The position numbers and the translations under genes were made by a program. 64,000 bases of DNA from Massilia phosphatilytica (GTDB lineage: Bacteria; Pseudomonadota; Gammaproteobacteria; Burkholderiales; Burkholderiaceae_D): NCBI RefSeq assembly GCF_002968015.1, contig NZ_PUIP01000011.1:124001-188000 (forward strand). The letters are read 5' to 3'. Every line of letters starts with the position of its first letter. Position 1 is the first letter of the stretch. Below are positions 34,548 to 42,629 of this stretch, piece by piece. The notes beneath the pieces are model-generated. The model did not search any database. It worked only from the letters and a program-made list of their open reading frames with translations, and was not told the DNA's origin.

Positions 34548-34763
34548 AATTCGGGGTCAGAGCACTTTTTGACAGAAATTCGGGGTCAGAGCACTTTTTG
34601 GAGCAAGAGCAAACTGGAATTAATCGGTGGAAGTAGGCGCCGGCTCGGGACGCTTTTACAGCCCCCGGGGAGGGGGCCGGGACACTGGCTGCTTCCGTGA
34701 TCAATTGCTCAGAAAAGTGCTCTGACCCCGAATTGAACGAAGAATGTGCTCTGACCCCGAATT
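34548..34763. repeat. Composite palindromic repeat element C (core AATTCGGGGTCAGAGCAC)
   Basis: Two forward copies (from 34548 and from 34576) and two inverted copies (34717-34734, 34746-34763) flank a central spacer of about 115 bases that includes the GC-rich CCCCCGGGGAGGGGG. The right inner flank ATTGCTCAGAAAAG matches elements A and B, while the rest of the spacer differs. It lies between the ECF sigma gene and ycgR and ends 1 base before the ycgR stop codon, marking the edge of the non-flagellar insert. Confidence 0.85.
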
Positions 34764-34764
34764 G

Positions 34765-35523
34765 TCAGGCCAGGCCGGCCAGGCGGGCGTTGCGCTCGCG
34801 TTCCAGCTTGGTGATGTAGCGCTGCACGGCGGCCAGGTTGCCGCGTGAGATGTCGACGAACTGGCAGCCGAGGCGGCGGCTTGTCTTGTTGTTGAGCAGC
34901 GTCATGTCCATCGAGTTGCGGACTTGCAACGAGCACGTCACCGGTCCGATTTCCGGCAGGTCGATGCGGCAGTTGGCGAAGGTGTCGCCGATGGTCGTGC
35001 CGAGCTGCAGCTTGCTGTCGTGGAGGGCGATGCCGCCGCAGCTGATGTCGGCCAGCGGGAACACGGCGGTGCCGCCGCCCAGCTCGGCCGGCAGGGGAAT
35101 CGTCGCGCGCACGGGATTCGTCACCGGCGTCGGCATGCGGTAGAACTCGCGCCGCTGCAGGCGGATCAGGCTGGCGGGAATGGAGGCGGACAGCGCGGTG
35201 CCGCCTTCGAATTGCACCTCGCGCAGGTTGTCCAGGCCGAACACGATGCGGATCTTGTCCAGCGACGTGTCGCACCGGACCGTGCCGGCGGCCACGATGC
35301 GCGTGTTCTGCTCGGGATTGACGGAGCGGTCGATGATGACGGTGCCCGTGTCCGGATCGACTGCCAGCAGCGACGTGACGCAGACGTCGGCCTCGCCCTT
35401 GATCAGCATGCGGATCAGCTGGTTCTTTTCGGCGATCTGGCGCAGCAGGGCCACGATCTCCCTGGACGACTCGACCTCGTAGTCGTGCCAGGCTTCTAAT
35501 TCGGCGTCAGTGATTGCTTGCAT
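34765..35523 (-). CDS. ycgR: Flagellar brake protein YcgR (PilZ, c-di-GMP receptor)
   Basis: 252 aa from ATG 35523 (MQAITDAELEAWHDYEVESS); the open frame further upstream is flhB-like coding sequence in another frame. The N-terminal YcgR domain spans about residues 15-115. A PilZ domain follows, with the c-di-GMP motifs RREFYR (R125, R129) and DISCGG (D159, S161, G163). It is predicted to bind c-di-GMP and slow the motor at FliG/MotA. The start lies inside the upstream FlhB-like gene (17-base overlap), making it the last gene of the fliD-S-T operon. Confidence 0.93.
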   Translation of the reverse strand: MQAITDAELEAWHDYEVESSREIVALLRQIAEKNQLIRMLIKGEADVCVTSLLAVDPDTGTVIIDRSVNPEQNTRIVAAGTVRCDTSLDKIRIVFGLDNLREVQFEGGTALSASIPASLIRLQRREFYRMPTPVTNPVRATIPLPAELGGGTAVFPLADISCGGIALHDSKLQLGTTIGDTFANCRIDLPEIGPVTCSLQVRNSMDMTLLNNKTSRRLGCQFVDISRGNLAAVQRYITKLERERNARLAGLA

Positions 35524-35872
35524 CTGTGTCAACCGGGGTGCTTTCTTGGGGTGGGAGGAGCCGTGCCGTGTCCGGTGCGGGCGGTGGTGTTTGTCCGGAA
35601 ACTTGCGCGGATTCAATATAATAGAGCCACGCCAATAGTTCGGCAATGGCGCGGTAGAGGGTCGGCGGGATCTGGCGGTCGAGGTCGACGTTCATCAGCA
35701 ACGCCACCAGTTCCTTCGATTCGTGCACGAACACGCCGGCTTCTTTCGCACGGCCGATGATCTGTTCGGCGACGAGGCCCTTGCCCTTGGCGACGACTTT
35801 CGGCGCCGGGTCGCCGGCGCCGTAGGCCAGCGCCACGGCGCTCTGGCGGCGTGTCGGCTTATCGTTGTCCAT
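35507..35872 (-). CDS. FlhB C-terminal-domain-like protein (FlhX type) lacking the NPTH cleavage site
   Basis: 121-aa soluble protein matching the cytoplasmic domain of FlhB: SAVALAYGAGDPAPKVVAKG, AEQIIGRAKEAGVFVHESKE and VDLDRQIPPTLYRAIAELLA. Full-length FlhB has membrane helices and the autocleavage motif NPTH just before VAVAL. Here that position reads TRRQ (residues 7-10), so cleavage is not expected. Such stand-alone proteins (FlhX) can partly stand in for cleaved FlhB in other bacteria. The C-terminal tail is Pro-rich. Between the second FliK-like gene and ycgR, overlapping ycgR. Confidence 0.85.
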   Translation of the reverse strand: MDNDKPTRRQSAVALAYGAGDPAPKVVAKGKGLVAEQIIGRAKEAGVFVHESKELVALLMNVDLDRQIPPTLYRAIAELLAWLYYIESAQVSGQTPPPAPDTARLLPPQESTPVDTDASNH

Positions 35873-36975
35873 CAGCCTTGTCCATCGTCGTGGATGGTCA
35901 GCGTGGAGAGCGGCGTGCCGGCCGCGTCGAGTGCATCGGCCAGGCGCGCGCGCTGCGCGTCCAGCAGGCTCTTGACGCCAGCGTCGGGCGCATCGACGCG
36001 GATGTGCAACTGGCCGCCGGACAGCACGACGCGTGCCGCCACCTCACCCAGTGCGCCGAAGCGCAGGCGCAGGCTGCTCTGCCACGTGCCGCCGTTCTCA
36101 TCGTCGCCGTCCTGGCGACCGGACGCATCCCGTTCGACGTCCCACTGCATGTCGCGTCCAGGCCACAGCTGGCCCTGCCAGGCGACACGGCCCTGTTCGT
36201 GCGCGTTCAGCTGCAGGTTGATGAACTGGGCCGTGTTCGGATCCGTGGGCGGCGGCATGCCGCGCGCCTGCGGCTCGGCCGCGAGGTCGGTGCGGGTGCG
36301 GGCGCCTTCGGCCCATTCGGCCACGTGCGATTCGTAGAACAGGCCGCTCTTGCCGAGGCCATCCTTCAGCGCCTGCGCGATGGCATCGGGGTCGCCGGAC
36401 GGCCCGCCCAGCAGCGGCGTGCGGCCGACGGCGGCGCTCGCTTGCGTCCCGGCTTTCTGGGCGGCCGCGATGACGTCGCTCAGCATCTTGCCGGCCGTGC
36501 TGATCGACGTGTTCGCACCGTCGGCAGCGCCGCCGGGCAGTTGCGCGAGGCCGCGCGTGCCGGCCAGCAGGGCGGCCGTGCGCGTCAGCGCGGCCGCATC
36601 CTTGCCTTCCAGGTAAGCGAGCGTAGACTCCTGCGGGGTGGCGCCTTCCGGCAGCGGCGGACCGGCTTCGGCGAACGCGGGGGCGCCCTGGCCCGTCTGG
36701 ACCTGGAACGTGGGCCGCGGCGCGACCGTCACGAGGGTCAATGGCACCTGCGTGCCGACCTCGGTACCCTGGGGCAGCGGCATGCGCGCCGCCATGTCGT
36801 TGATGCGCACGACGAAGCTGCCGTCGGGCAGTTTCGTCAACACGTCGGCTGGAACCGATTGGCCGACGAGGTTGGCGAGCGCGCGCGCAAAGGCTTGCTG
36901 GCGCGGGTCGCCGACGGGTAAGGCGGGACGGGTTGCCGCGACCTGGGTCAGCGAGACGCTATCGCGCGGCAACAT
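35872..36975 (-). CDS. Second FliK-like protein (hook-length control C-domain)
   Basis: 367 aa. The long N-terminal part is not family-conserved. The C-terminal quarter (about residues 295-365) resembles a FliK switch domain: WQSSLRLRFGALGEVAARVV, LSGGQLHIRVDAPDAGVKSL. The start codon ATG 36975 is 10 bases past the fliT stop and the stop overlaps the FlhB-like gene. The classical fliK is at 25674-26984, so this is a paralogue. Its pairing with an FlhB-C-like protein mirrors the FliK-FlhB interaction, but whether it acts on hook length is unknown. Confidence 0.75.
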   Translation of the reverse strand: MLPRDSVSLTQVAATRPALPVGDPRQQAFARALANLVGQSVPADVLTKLPDGSFVVRINDMAARMPLPQGTEVGTQVPLTLVTVAPRPTFQVQTGQGAPAFAEAGPPLPEGATPQESTLAYLEGKDAAALTRTAALLAGTRGLAQLPGGAADGANTSISTAGKMLSDVIAAAQKAGTQASAAVGRTPLLGGPSGDPDAIAQALKDGLGKSGLFYESHVAEWAEGARTRTDLAAEPQARGMPPPTDPNTAQFINLQLNAHEQGRVAWQGQLWPGRDMQWDVERDASGRQDGDDENGGTWQSSLRLRFGALGEVAARVVLSGGQLHIRVDAPDAGVKSLLDAQRARLADALDAAGTPLSTLTIHDDGQG

Positions 36976-36985
36976 CGTTCAGCGG

Positions 36986-37327
36986 TCAGACGCCGTAGGC
37001 GCGCGCGACGCGGCGTTCGACGGTCTTGTTGGAGATCATCGACTGCAGCTTCGCCATCCACGGCTGGGTCAGGTCACGGATCTTGCGGTCGGAATCGAGC
37101 ATCTTGCGAATGGCGTTCACCTTGCGCAGGCGTTCCTGGCCAGCCAGCGGGGTGTCGCCGTTGTCCTTCAGCTGGCGCACGCAGGCGGCGCACTGGTGTT
37201 CGAGCTGGAGCAGGCGGTCCCAGTCGGCCGCGGTGGCGGCGGCCAGCATCTGGTCGGTGATGCCGACCATGGCTTCGTACAGGGAGGCGATTTCGGCATT
37301 CGTCATCATCGTCATGCTCCCCATCAT
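36986..37327 (-). CDS. fliT: Flagellar export chaperone FliT
   Basis: Chaperone for the filament cap FliD (113 aa). ATG 37327 (MMGSMTMMTNAEIASLYEAM) overlaps the fliS stop by 4 bases; a second ATG 3 bases later is equally possible. The protein is helical with FliT-like TAADWDRLLQLEHQCAACVR and SDRKIRDLTQPWMAKLQSMI. Order fliD-fliS-fliT is standard. Confidence 0.87.
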   Translation of the reverse strand: MMGSMTMMTNAEIASLYEAMVGITDQMLAAATAADWDRLLQLEHQCAACVRQLKDNGDTPLAGQERLRKVNAIRKMLDSDRKIRDLTQPWMAKLQSMISNKTVERRVARAYGV

Positions 37328-37779
37328 GCGCTCACCAGGGTCGGGGCTTTCGGCATGGCCGTGGGCGCCGCGACTTGCGGCTGCTGGACCTTGTCGCCGA
37401 TCTCCACCCACGCGCCGCGCAGGTCGGCCAGCAGGCCGTGCACTTCGTCGATGACGGTCACGTCGTTCTTCAGGTTCGCGTGCAGCAGGCGGCGGCTCAT
37501 GTAGTCGTACAGGGCGTCCAGGTTGGCCGCGATCTCGCCGCCGGCGTCCTTGTCGAGCGAGGCGCGCAGGCCATTGTCGATGATCGAGATGGCCTTCGAG
37601 ATGGCCGAACCCTTCGCGGCGATGTTGCCGGCAGCGATGTTCGTCTTGGCGCCGAGCAGCGCGACGAGGGCGCCGTCGTACAGCATGACGATCAGCTTGT
37701 GCGGCGAGGCCGAGGCGATGCCGGTCTCGATGCTCACGTTGTGATAGGCGTTGACGCCGCGTTTCATGGTTCCAAACAT
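37324..37779 (-). CDS. fliS: Flagellin export chaperone FliS
   Basis: Flagellin chaperone (151 aa). It starts MFGTMKRGVNAYHNVSIETG and has SPHKLIVMLYDGALVALLGA, KGSAISKAISIIDNGLRASL and LYDYMSRRLLHANLKND, all typical of FliS. It lies 22 bases after fliD and overlaps fliT. It should bind FliC encoded at 41036-42499. Confidence 0.96.
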   Translation of the reverse strand: MFGTMKRGVNAYHNVSIETGIASASPHKLIVMLYDGALVALLGAKTNIAAGNIAAKGSAISKAISIIDNGLRASLDKDAGGEIAANLDALYDYMSRRLLHANLKNDVTVIDEVHGLLADLRGAWVEIGDKVQQPQVAAPTAMPKAPTLVSA

Positions 37780-37801
37780 GATGCTTCTCCAATAAATCCA
37801 G

Positions 37802-40444
37802 TTACCGGTTGGCCGAGAGGGCTGCCAGTTGCTGGGTCAGGTAACTTTGCGTGGTTTGCATCGACGACAACATCGAGTCGAGCGAGGTAAATTGGGCGCG
37901 GTACATGGCTTCCAGCTGGGTCAGATGCTGGCTGAACCGGTCGCGCTGGGTGGCCACGGCCTTGATGCTGGCGTTCAGGCCATCGGTCTTGCTGGCCAGC
38001 AGGCTGTTCTTGCCGGTGAAGCTCGTGGCGAGGTTCGTGAGTGCGTAGGCGTAGCCTTGCGAGAACGTCACCGTGCCGCGGTCCCCCGTGACGCCGCTGT
38101 TGATCGCGAGCTGGATGCCGGCCGCCTTCGAACCGTCGGCGGCGGTCAGCAGCTGGCCGTTGCCCGTCGCGGCGACACCGCCGATCGTGCCTTCGACGTC
38201 GCTGCCCTTGACCGGCGTAGCGGCGCCGAACAGGTCGCTGACCGCCGTGCCTGTGACGCTGGCGATCGAAATGTTCGACGTCTCGCCGTACTTGCTCGAC
38301 GAAATGGAGAGGTTGCCCGATCCGTCGACCGTCGTCTCGACGGCGTCGCCAGCCGAGGAAAACGTGGTGTTGCCGTTGATGGCGGCGCGCAGCATGGACG
38401 ACAACTGGTCGTTCGTGTACGTGCCGGCCGGGATCTTGATGTTCTGGACCTTGCTGTCCGTGGCCGGATCGGTCTGGTTCAGCGTGACGGTCCAGGTCGT
38501 GTTAGCGGCGATGGTCGTCGAGCCCGACAGCGGGCTGGCGCTGGTCAGTGTGCCCTGCGTCGCCATGTGCGTGATGTTGACGGCATACTCGCCCGGCTGG
38601 GTTGCCGTGCCCGACTTGTTGTACGTGATGCCGCCGTCGCTGACCGAACCGGCCGCCGCGAACAGGCCCGCGATGTCGCTGAAATTCTTCGAGATGGCCG
38701 TGCCCAATTTGCCATTGTCCACTTTCAGGCTGCCATCCTGCCCGAAGGTGATCCCGACCTGGGTCAGGGTCTTCATGTTGCTGTTCAGGCCTTCGACGGA
38801 CGTGCCGAGCACGCGCCGCAACTGGGTCTGGATTGCGCGCACGGCCGAGTCGCCCTGCAGCACGCCACCGCTCTTGGTCTCGGGGTCGTAGGCGGTCAGT
38901 TTCGCGATCGTCGAGTTCAGGTCGTTGTAGGCCTTCACGAAACCATTGATCGCGGTCGTCACCGAGCTCGAATCCTGCCCGACCGTCAGCGTCGTGGAGC
39001 CGGTCGTGCTCAGGTCCATGCTGACGCCCTGGATGACGTCATCCACCGTCGTGCTGTCGCTGGTGACGGCGATGCCGTTCATGGTCAGCTTCGTGTCCTG
39101 CGCGCCGCTCGTCTGCGTCATGCCCTGCGTGCCGTTCGGATCATAGCCCAGCATGCTGGCGATGCCGGCGTTGACGGCACCGCCGTCGGCGCCGTCAACG
39201 CTGATCTTCATCGACGACTTCGCGCCGGTCTTGTTCGACGTGATCACGAGGTGGTACGGGTTGTCGCTGCCGTCCGACACGATGGTCGCGGTCACGCCGA
39301 TGTTCGCCTTGTTGATGGCGTCGCGGATGCCCTGCAGCGTCTGGTCTTTCGTGTCGAGCGTGACGGTGCCGCTGGCCTGGTCGCCGTCCTGTACGAAGCC
39401 GGCGCCGATAAAGCTGCCGGCGCTGCCCGCCGTGAGGCCGGCCGCGGCCGGGTTGTTGCCGCCGACCTCGATCTGGCTGCCGTCGGCCGAGCTCAGCGTC
39501 ACGCCGGCCGTCACGGTGGTGCTGGACCCCGGGTTGGCGGTGGCGCTCGACAGGCCGATGCCGCCGGTGACACTGCCGGTGACCGCTTCCGTGATGTTGA
39601 TGTTGGAACCGTCGGCCGCGAAGAATTGCAGGTCGCCGTTGGCGGCCGAGCCGGTCATCGTGATGTTCGCGGCCGCGAGGCCGTCCTGGACGGTATTCGT
39701 GGCGAGCGCGCTATCGATCGACGCGGCCGTCACGGTGGTGCTGCCGTCCGACGACGCCACCTTCACGCCGCCCACCGACAGCGCATAGCTGCCGCTCGTG
39801 ACGGTGACGTCGTTGAAGCCGCTGAACAGGGTGGCCGACGTCGTCGTCGTGCCCGCCTTGGCAGTCACGCCGGTATTCTTGGATTCGTCGTTGATCACCT
39901 GCGCGAGGTCGCGTGCGCTGCGCGTCGTGCCGTTCGTGCTGATCGCGGTGCCGTTGATGGTCAGCGAGCCGGTGGCAATGCCGGACGTGGCGATGCCGGC
40001 GCCCAGCGCATTCCCGGTCGTACCGAACGTGCCGCCGCTGACGCTGCCGAACTGGAACGTCAGCGTGGTCTTGCTGCCGTCGCCGATCTGTTTGTTGTTG
40101 CTGGCCTGGCCGCCCGTCATGAGGCTTTGCGCCTGGGCGAGCTGCGTGACGTTGATCTTGTACTTGCCCGGCACGGCGCCCGTGCCGGCGCTGGCCGACA
40201 TGATGTCCTTGTTGCCGGGGGTGGCGGTCAGTGCGCTGAACGTATTGGAGGAGTTCAACGTGGAGAGCGCACTCTGGAACGCGCCGACGGCCGAGCTGAC
40301 CTGACCGTAGGCGGTCAGCTTGCCCTGGTAGGCGCCTGTCTTCATGTCGTAACGCGAGAGCGGCTGCGACTCGGCCGCCATCAGCTTGCTGACGAGACCG
40401 TTGACGTCGAGACCGGATCCGATACCGGGAGAGCTGAGTGCCAC
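37802..40444 (-). CDS. fliD: Flagellar filament capping protein FliD, unusually long
   Basis: Filament cap (880 aa, against roughly 450-700 in most species). The N-terminus SSPGIGSGLDVNGLVSKLMA and the C-terminal coiled coil LTQLEAMYRAQFTSLDSMLS with TQSYLTQQLAALSANR are diagnostic. The enlarged Ser/Thr/Gly-rich middle contains several hook-IN-like segments (TLQGIRDAINKANIGVTATI, DNPYHLVITSNKTGAKSSMK). It is preceded by a sigma-28 promoter and heads the fliD-S-T-fliK2-flhX-ycgR run. Its chaperone is FliT. Confidence 0.94.
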   Translation of the reverse strand: MALSSPGIGSGLDVNGLVSKLMAAESQPLSRYDMKTGAYQGKLTAYGQVSSAVGAFQSALSTLNSSNTFSALTATPGNKDIMSASAGTGAVPGKYKINVTQLAQAQSLMTGGQASNNKQIGDGSKTTLTFQFGSVSGGTFGTTGNALGAGIATSGIATGSLTINGTAISTNGTTRSARDLAQVINDESKNTGVTAKAGTTTTSATLFSGFNDVTVTSGSYALSVGGVKVASSDGSTTVTAASIDSALATNTVQDGLAAANITMTGSAANGDLQFFAADGSNINITEAVTGSVTGGIGLSSATANPGSSTTVTAGVTLSSADGSQIEVGGNNPAAAGLTAGSAGSFIGAGFVQDGDQASGTVTLDTKDQTLQGIRDAINKANIGVTATIVSDGSDNPYHLVITSNKTGAKSSMKISVDGADGGAVNAGIASMLGYDPNGTQGMTQTSGAQDTKLTMNGIAVTSDSTTVDDVIQGVSMDLSTTGSTTLTVGQDSSSVTTAINGFVKAYNDLNSTIAKLTAYDPETKSGGVLQGDSAVRAIQTQLRRVLGTSVEGLNSNMKTLTQVGITFGQDGSLKVDNGKLGTAISKNFSDIAGLFAAAGSVSDGGITYNKSGTATQPGEYAVNITHMATQGTLTSASPLSGSTTIAANTTWTVTLNQTDPATDSKVQNIKIPAGTYTNDQLSSMLRAAINGNTTFSSAGDAVETTVDGSGNLSISSSKYGETSNISIASVTGTAVSDLFGAATPVKGSDVEGTIGGVAATGNGQLLTAADGSKAAGIQLAINSGVTGDRGTVTFSQGYAYALTNLATSFTGKNSLLASKTDGLNASIKAVATQRDRFSQHLTQLEAMYRAQFTSLDSMLSSMQTTQSYLTQQLAALSANR

Positions 40445-40477
40445 GTGTTTCTCCTGTGAAAGCGATAATGTAAGTCA

Positions 40478-40504
40478 TTATCGACAGAAGCAAACCGTAC
40501 TTGA
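40478..40504 (-). promoter_or_regulatory. Sigma-28 (FliA) promoter of fliD operon
   Basis: On the minus strand: TCAAGTAC, 11 bases, GTCGATAA. The -10 half differs from GCCGATAA at one base; the -35 half keeps AAGT. The -10 element is 34 bases upstream of the fliD start codon. It should also drive fliS, fliT and the downstream genes to ycgR. Confidence 0.75.
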
Positions 40505-40594
40505 GAGCGGGAAATGTGCGTTATTTCCGTGCCGAGGGGAAAATGTAAAACGCGGGCCACAGCCCGCGCTTAATGGAACAGCAAGTAGCGAGTA

Positions 40595-40954
40595 TCAGGC
40601 AGTATCTTTGATGAGCAGACCCTGCTGCATCTTGTCGATCGATTTGGCGATCTGCAGCGCTTCCTCGGAAGGGATCTGGCGCACGACTTCCTTGGTACTC
40701 TGGTCGATGACCTTGACGACGATGTCCTTGCTGTCTTCGTCGATCGAGAACTGCAGGCTCTGCGACGAACCCTGCATCGCCTCGTTCATCTTCCTGACGG
40801 CGGCTGACACATCCTCGTGCGACGGCTGGACGCCATCGGCTTGCTTGCTCTTGCTGGTCGAATCCGTCGCACCCACCGATGGCACCGGCTGGGCCGTGCG
40901 GTCGTCCACGCGAGGAGCGGCGGGTACACCCACAGGTTGAATGTTCATGATCAT
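40595..40954 (-). CDS. flaG: Flagellar protein FlaG
   Basis: 119-aa protein whose C-terminal half matches FlaG: LQFSIDEDSKDIVVKVIDQS and TKEVVRQIPSEEALQIAKSI. The N-terminal half is polar and variable. FlaG affects filament length in some bacteria by an unknown mechanism. It lies between fliC and fliD on the same strand, downstream of the fliC terminator, so its transcription may depend on read-through or on a promoter I cannot identify in the 80-base gap. Confidence 0.9.
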   Translation of the reverse strand: MIMNIQPVGVPAAPRVDDRTAQPVPSVGATDSTSKSKQADGVQPSHEDVSAAVRKMNEAMQGSSQSLQFSIDEDSKDIVVKVIDQSTKEVVRQIPSEEALQIAKSIDKMQQGLLIKDTA

Positions 40955-40961
40955 TCCCTAG

Positions 40962-40998
40962 CAAAAATTCCTCGGCTGAATTTCTCCAGCCGAGGAAT
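40962..40998 (-). terminator. Rho-independent terminator of fliC
   Basis: A perfect 12-base stem, ATTCCTCGGCTG (40967-40978) against CAGCCGAGGAAT (40987-40998), with an 8-base loop. Read on the minus strand, a TTTTT run follows at once. It begins about 38 bases past the fliC stop codon. It is the best intrinsic terminator in the window. Confidence 0.92.
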
Positions 40999-41035
40999 CA
41001 CGTTAATACCGCTATTGGCGGGTTATCGCGAGCGA

Positions 41036-42499
41036 TTAGCCACGCAGCAGCGACAGGACTCCGTTCGGCAGCGAGTTCGCCTGGGCCAGCATCGAGGTAC
41101 CGGCCTGCTGCAGGATCTGGCCGCGGGTCATGTTCGCGGTTTCCGAAGCGAAGTCGGTGTCGACGATGCGGCTGCGCGATGCCGACAGGTTCTCGTTCGT
41201 CGATTGCAGGTTCGAGATCGTCGAATCGAAGCGCGACTGCAGTGCGCCGAGCTGGGCGCGCTGGTCATTGACCTTGGACAGGGCGGCGTCGGCGACCTTG
41301 ATGGCCTGCTGGGCGCCGTCGAAGGTGCTGACGTCGATGTCGGCGACTTTCTTCAGGTCCGACGAACCGGTCATGCCCCAGCCGCTGGCGTCGCTGGTCG
41401 AGAAGCTGGCCGCCGAATCCAGCGTGATCGTGCCCTTGGCCACGGCGTCGGCGGCCAGGCCCAGCGCAGCGGTCGTGGCCGACGCGGTACCGTCGGTCTT
41501 GTACGCGGCCAGGGTTGCGGTGGACGCAGCGTCGGTCGAGTTGTTGGTCAGCTTGATGTCGTTGCCGCTGGCGTTCGTCAGCTTCAGGCCCTTTGCCGTG
41601 GCGTCGTACGACGCGGTCACGCCGGTCTTGGCGCTCTGCGCGTTGAAGGCACTGATCGCGGCTGCGTAGTCGTTGGCATTGCCGTCGTCGCCGATCTGGA
41701 ACGACACGTTGACCGGGCTGGTGGTCGGATCGTTGTCCGAAGCGACTGCCAGGGTGAAGGACTTGCCGAGTGCACCTGCGTCGGCCTTGAACAGCGTGTT
41801 GGTCGTGGCGCTGGCGGTCACGCCCGTCGAGCCGGTCACGTCGTTGATCTGCTTGACTGCGGTATTCGCCGAGATGTCCGCGTCGAACGTGATCGTCTTG
41901 GAACCCGACGAGCCGTTGATGGTCAGGTCGCCGCCGGTGATGGCGTTGGTGGCGGCGGTGTCGATGCCATCCTTGACTTCGGTATTGTTGCCGTAGGTGC
42001 TGGTCGTGAAGTTCGAACCGGTCATGGAGATGAGCTGGTTCGCGTTGGCGCCGACCTGGAAGTTGGCGGTGCCCATCGTGCCGTCCAGCAGGTTCTGGCC
42101 GTTGAACTGGGTGGTGCTGGCGACGCGGTTCAGTTCCGAGGTCAGCTGCGACACTTCAGTCTGCAGTGCCTTGCGGTCGCTGGCCGAGTTCGATGCGTTC
42201 GAGGATTGCACTGCCAGTTCGCGGATACGTTGCAGCATATCGCCCGAGCTCGACAGGGCGCCTTCGGCCGTCTGGGCCATCGACACACCGTCGTTCGCGT
42301 TGCGGACTGCCTGGTTCATGCCCTTGATCTGCGAATTCATACGGTCGGAAATCGCGAGGCCGGCGGCGTCGTCTTTTGCGCTGTTGATGCGCAGGCCCGA
42401 CGACAGGCGCTGGATCGAGGTGTTGAGCGAGGTTTGCGAGGAAGACAGGTTACGCTGAGCGTTCAGGGATGCAACGTTGGTATTGATAACGGACGACAT
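41036..42499 (-). CDS. fliC: Flagellin FliC
   Basis: Filament protein (487 aa). The N-terminal D0/D1 part starts MSSVINTNVASLNAQRNLSS with LRINSAKDDAAGLAISDRMN; the C-terminal D1/D0 part is FDSTISNLQSTNENLSASRS and ends ANSLPNGVLSLLRG. The central domain is Ala/Thr/Asp-rich and variable. This is the only flagellin in the window. A sigma-28 promoter and a structured leader lie upstream and a strong terminator downstream, as expected for a highly expressed single-gene transcript. Confidence 0.97.
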   Translation of the reverse strand: MSSVINTNVASLNAQRNLSSSQTSLNTSIQRLSSGLRINSAKDDAAGLAISDRMNSQIKGMNQAVRNANDGVSMAQTAEGALSSSGDMLQRIRELAVQSSNASNSASDRKALQTEVSQLTSELNRVASTTQFNGQNLLDGTMGTANFQVGANANQLISMTGSNFTTSTYGNNTEVKDGIDTAATNAITGGDLTINGSSGSKTITFDADISANTAVKQINDVTGSTGVTASATTNTLFKADAGALGKSFTLAVASDNDPTTSPVNVSFQIGDDGNANDYAAAISAFNAQSAKTGVTASYDATAKGLKLTNASGNDIKLTNNSTDAASTATLAAYKTDGTASATTAALGLAADAVAKGTITLDSAASFSTSDASGWGMTGSSDLKKVADIDVSTFDGAQQAIKVADAALSKVNDQRAQLGALQSRFDSTISNLQSTNENLSASRSRIVDTDFASETANMTRGQILQQAGTSMLAQANSLPNGVLSLLRG

Positions 42500-42527
42500 G
42501 GTGTCTCTCCAGACTTGGTCTTACAGG

Positions 42528-42569
42528 GCGTGGCAACGTGCCACTCAAGTTCACTTTGGTCTGCCACGC
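42528..42569 (-). promoter_or_regulatory. Alternative hairpins in fliC leader
   Basis: Within the presumed 5' untranslated region of fliC, GCGTGGCA (42528-42535, plus-strand notation) can pair with TGCCAC at 42539-42544 (6-base stem, 3-base loop) or with TGCCACGC at 42562-42569 (8-base stem). The two foldings exclude each other. This could affect mRNA stability or translation, but there is no direct evidence of function. Confidence 0.45.
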
Positions 42570-42602
42570 TGTTCTGTGACATTCAAACCGCTGTTGATGC
42601 AG

Positions 42603-42629
42603 GTAACGGTGCTCTACGGAAAAAGTTTA
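42603..42629 (-). promoter_or_regulatory. Sigma-28 (FliA) promoter of fliC
   Basis: On the minus strand: TAAACTTT, 11 bases, ACCGTTAC. It keeps TAAA-TTT in the -35 and CCG-TA in the -10 half of the FliA consensus. The -10 lies about 104 bases upstream of the fliC start, implying a leader of roughly 95 bases. Confidence 0.8.

Noticed and set aside
34462..34704. Longer N-terminus for the ECF sigma factor
   Set aside because: The extra residues are a translation of repeat element C and its flank; a good ribosome-binding site precedes ATG 34461.
37829..40459. 876-codon open frame on the plus strand opposite fliD
   Set aside because: Antisense shadow of fliD, with Arg/Gly/Ala-rich low-complexity sequence.
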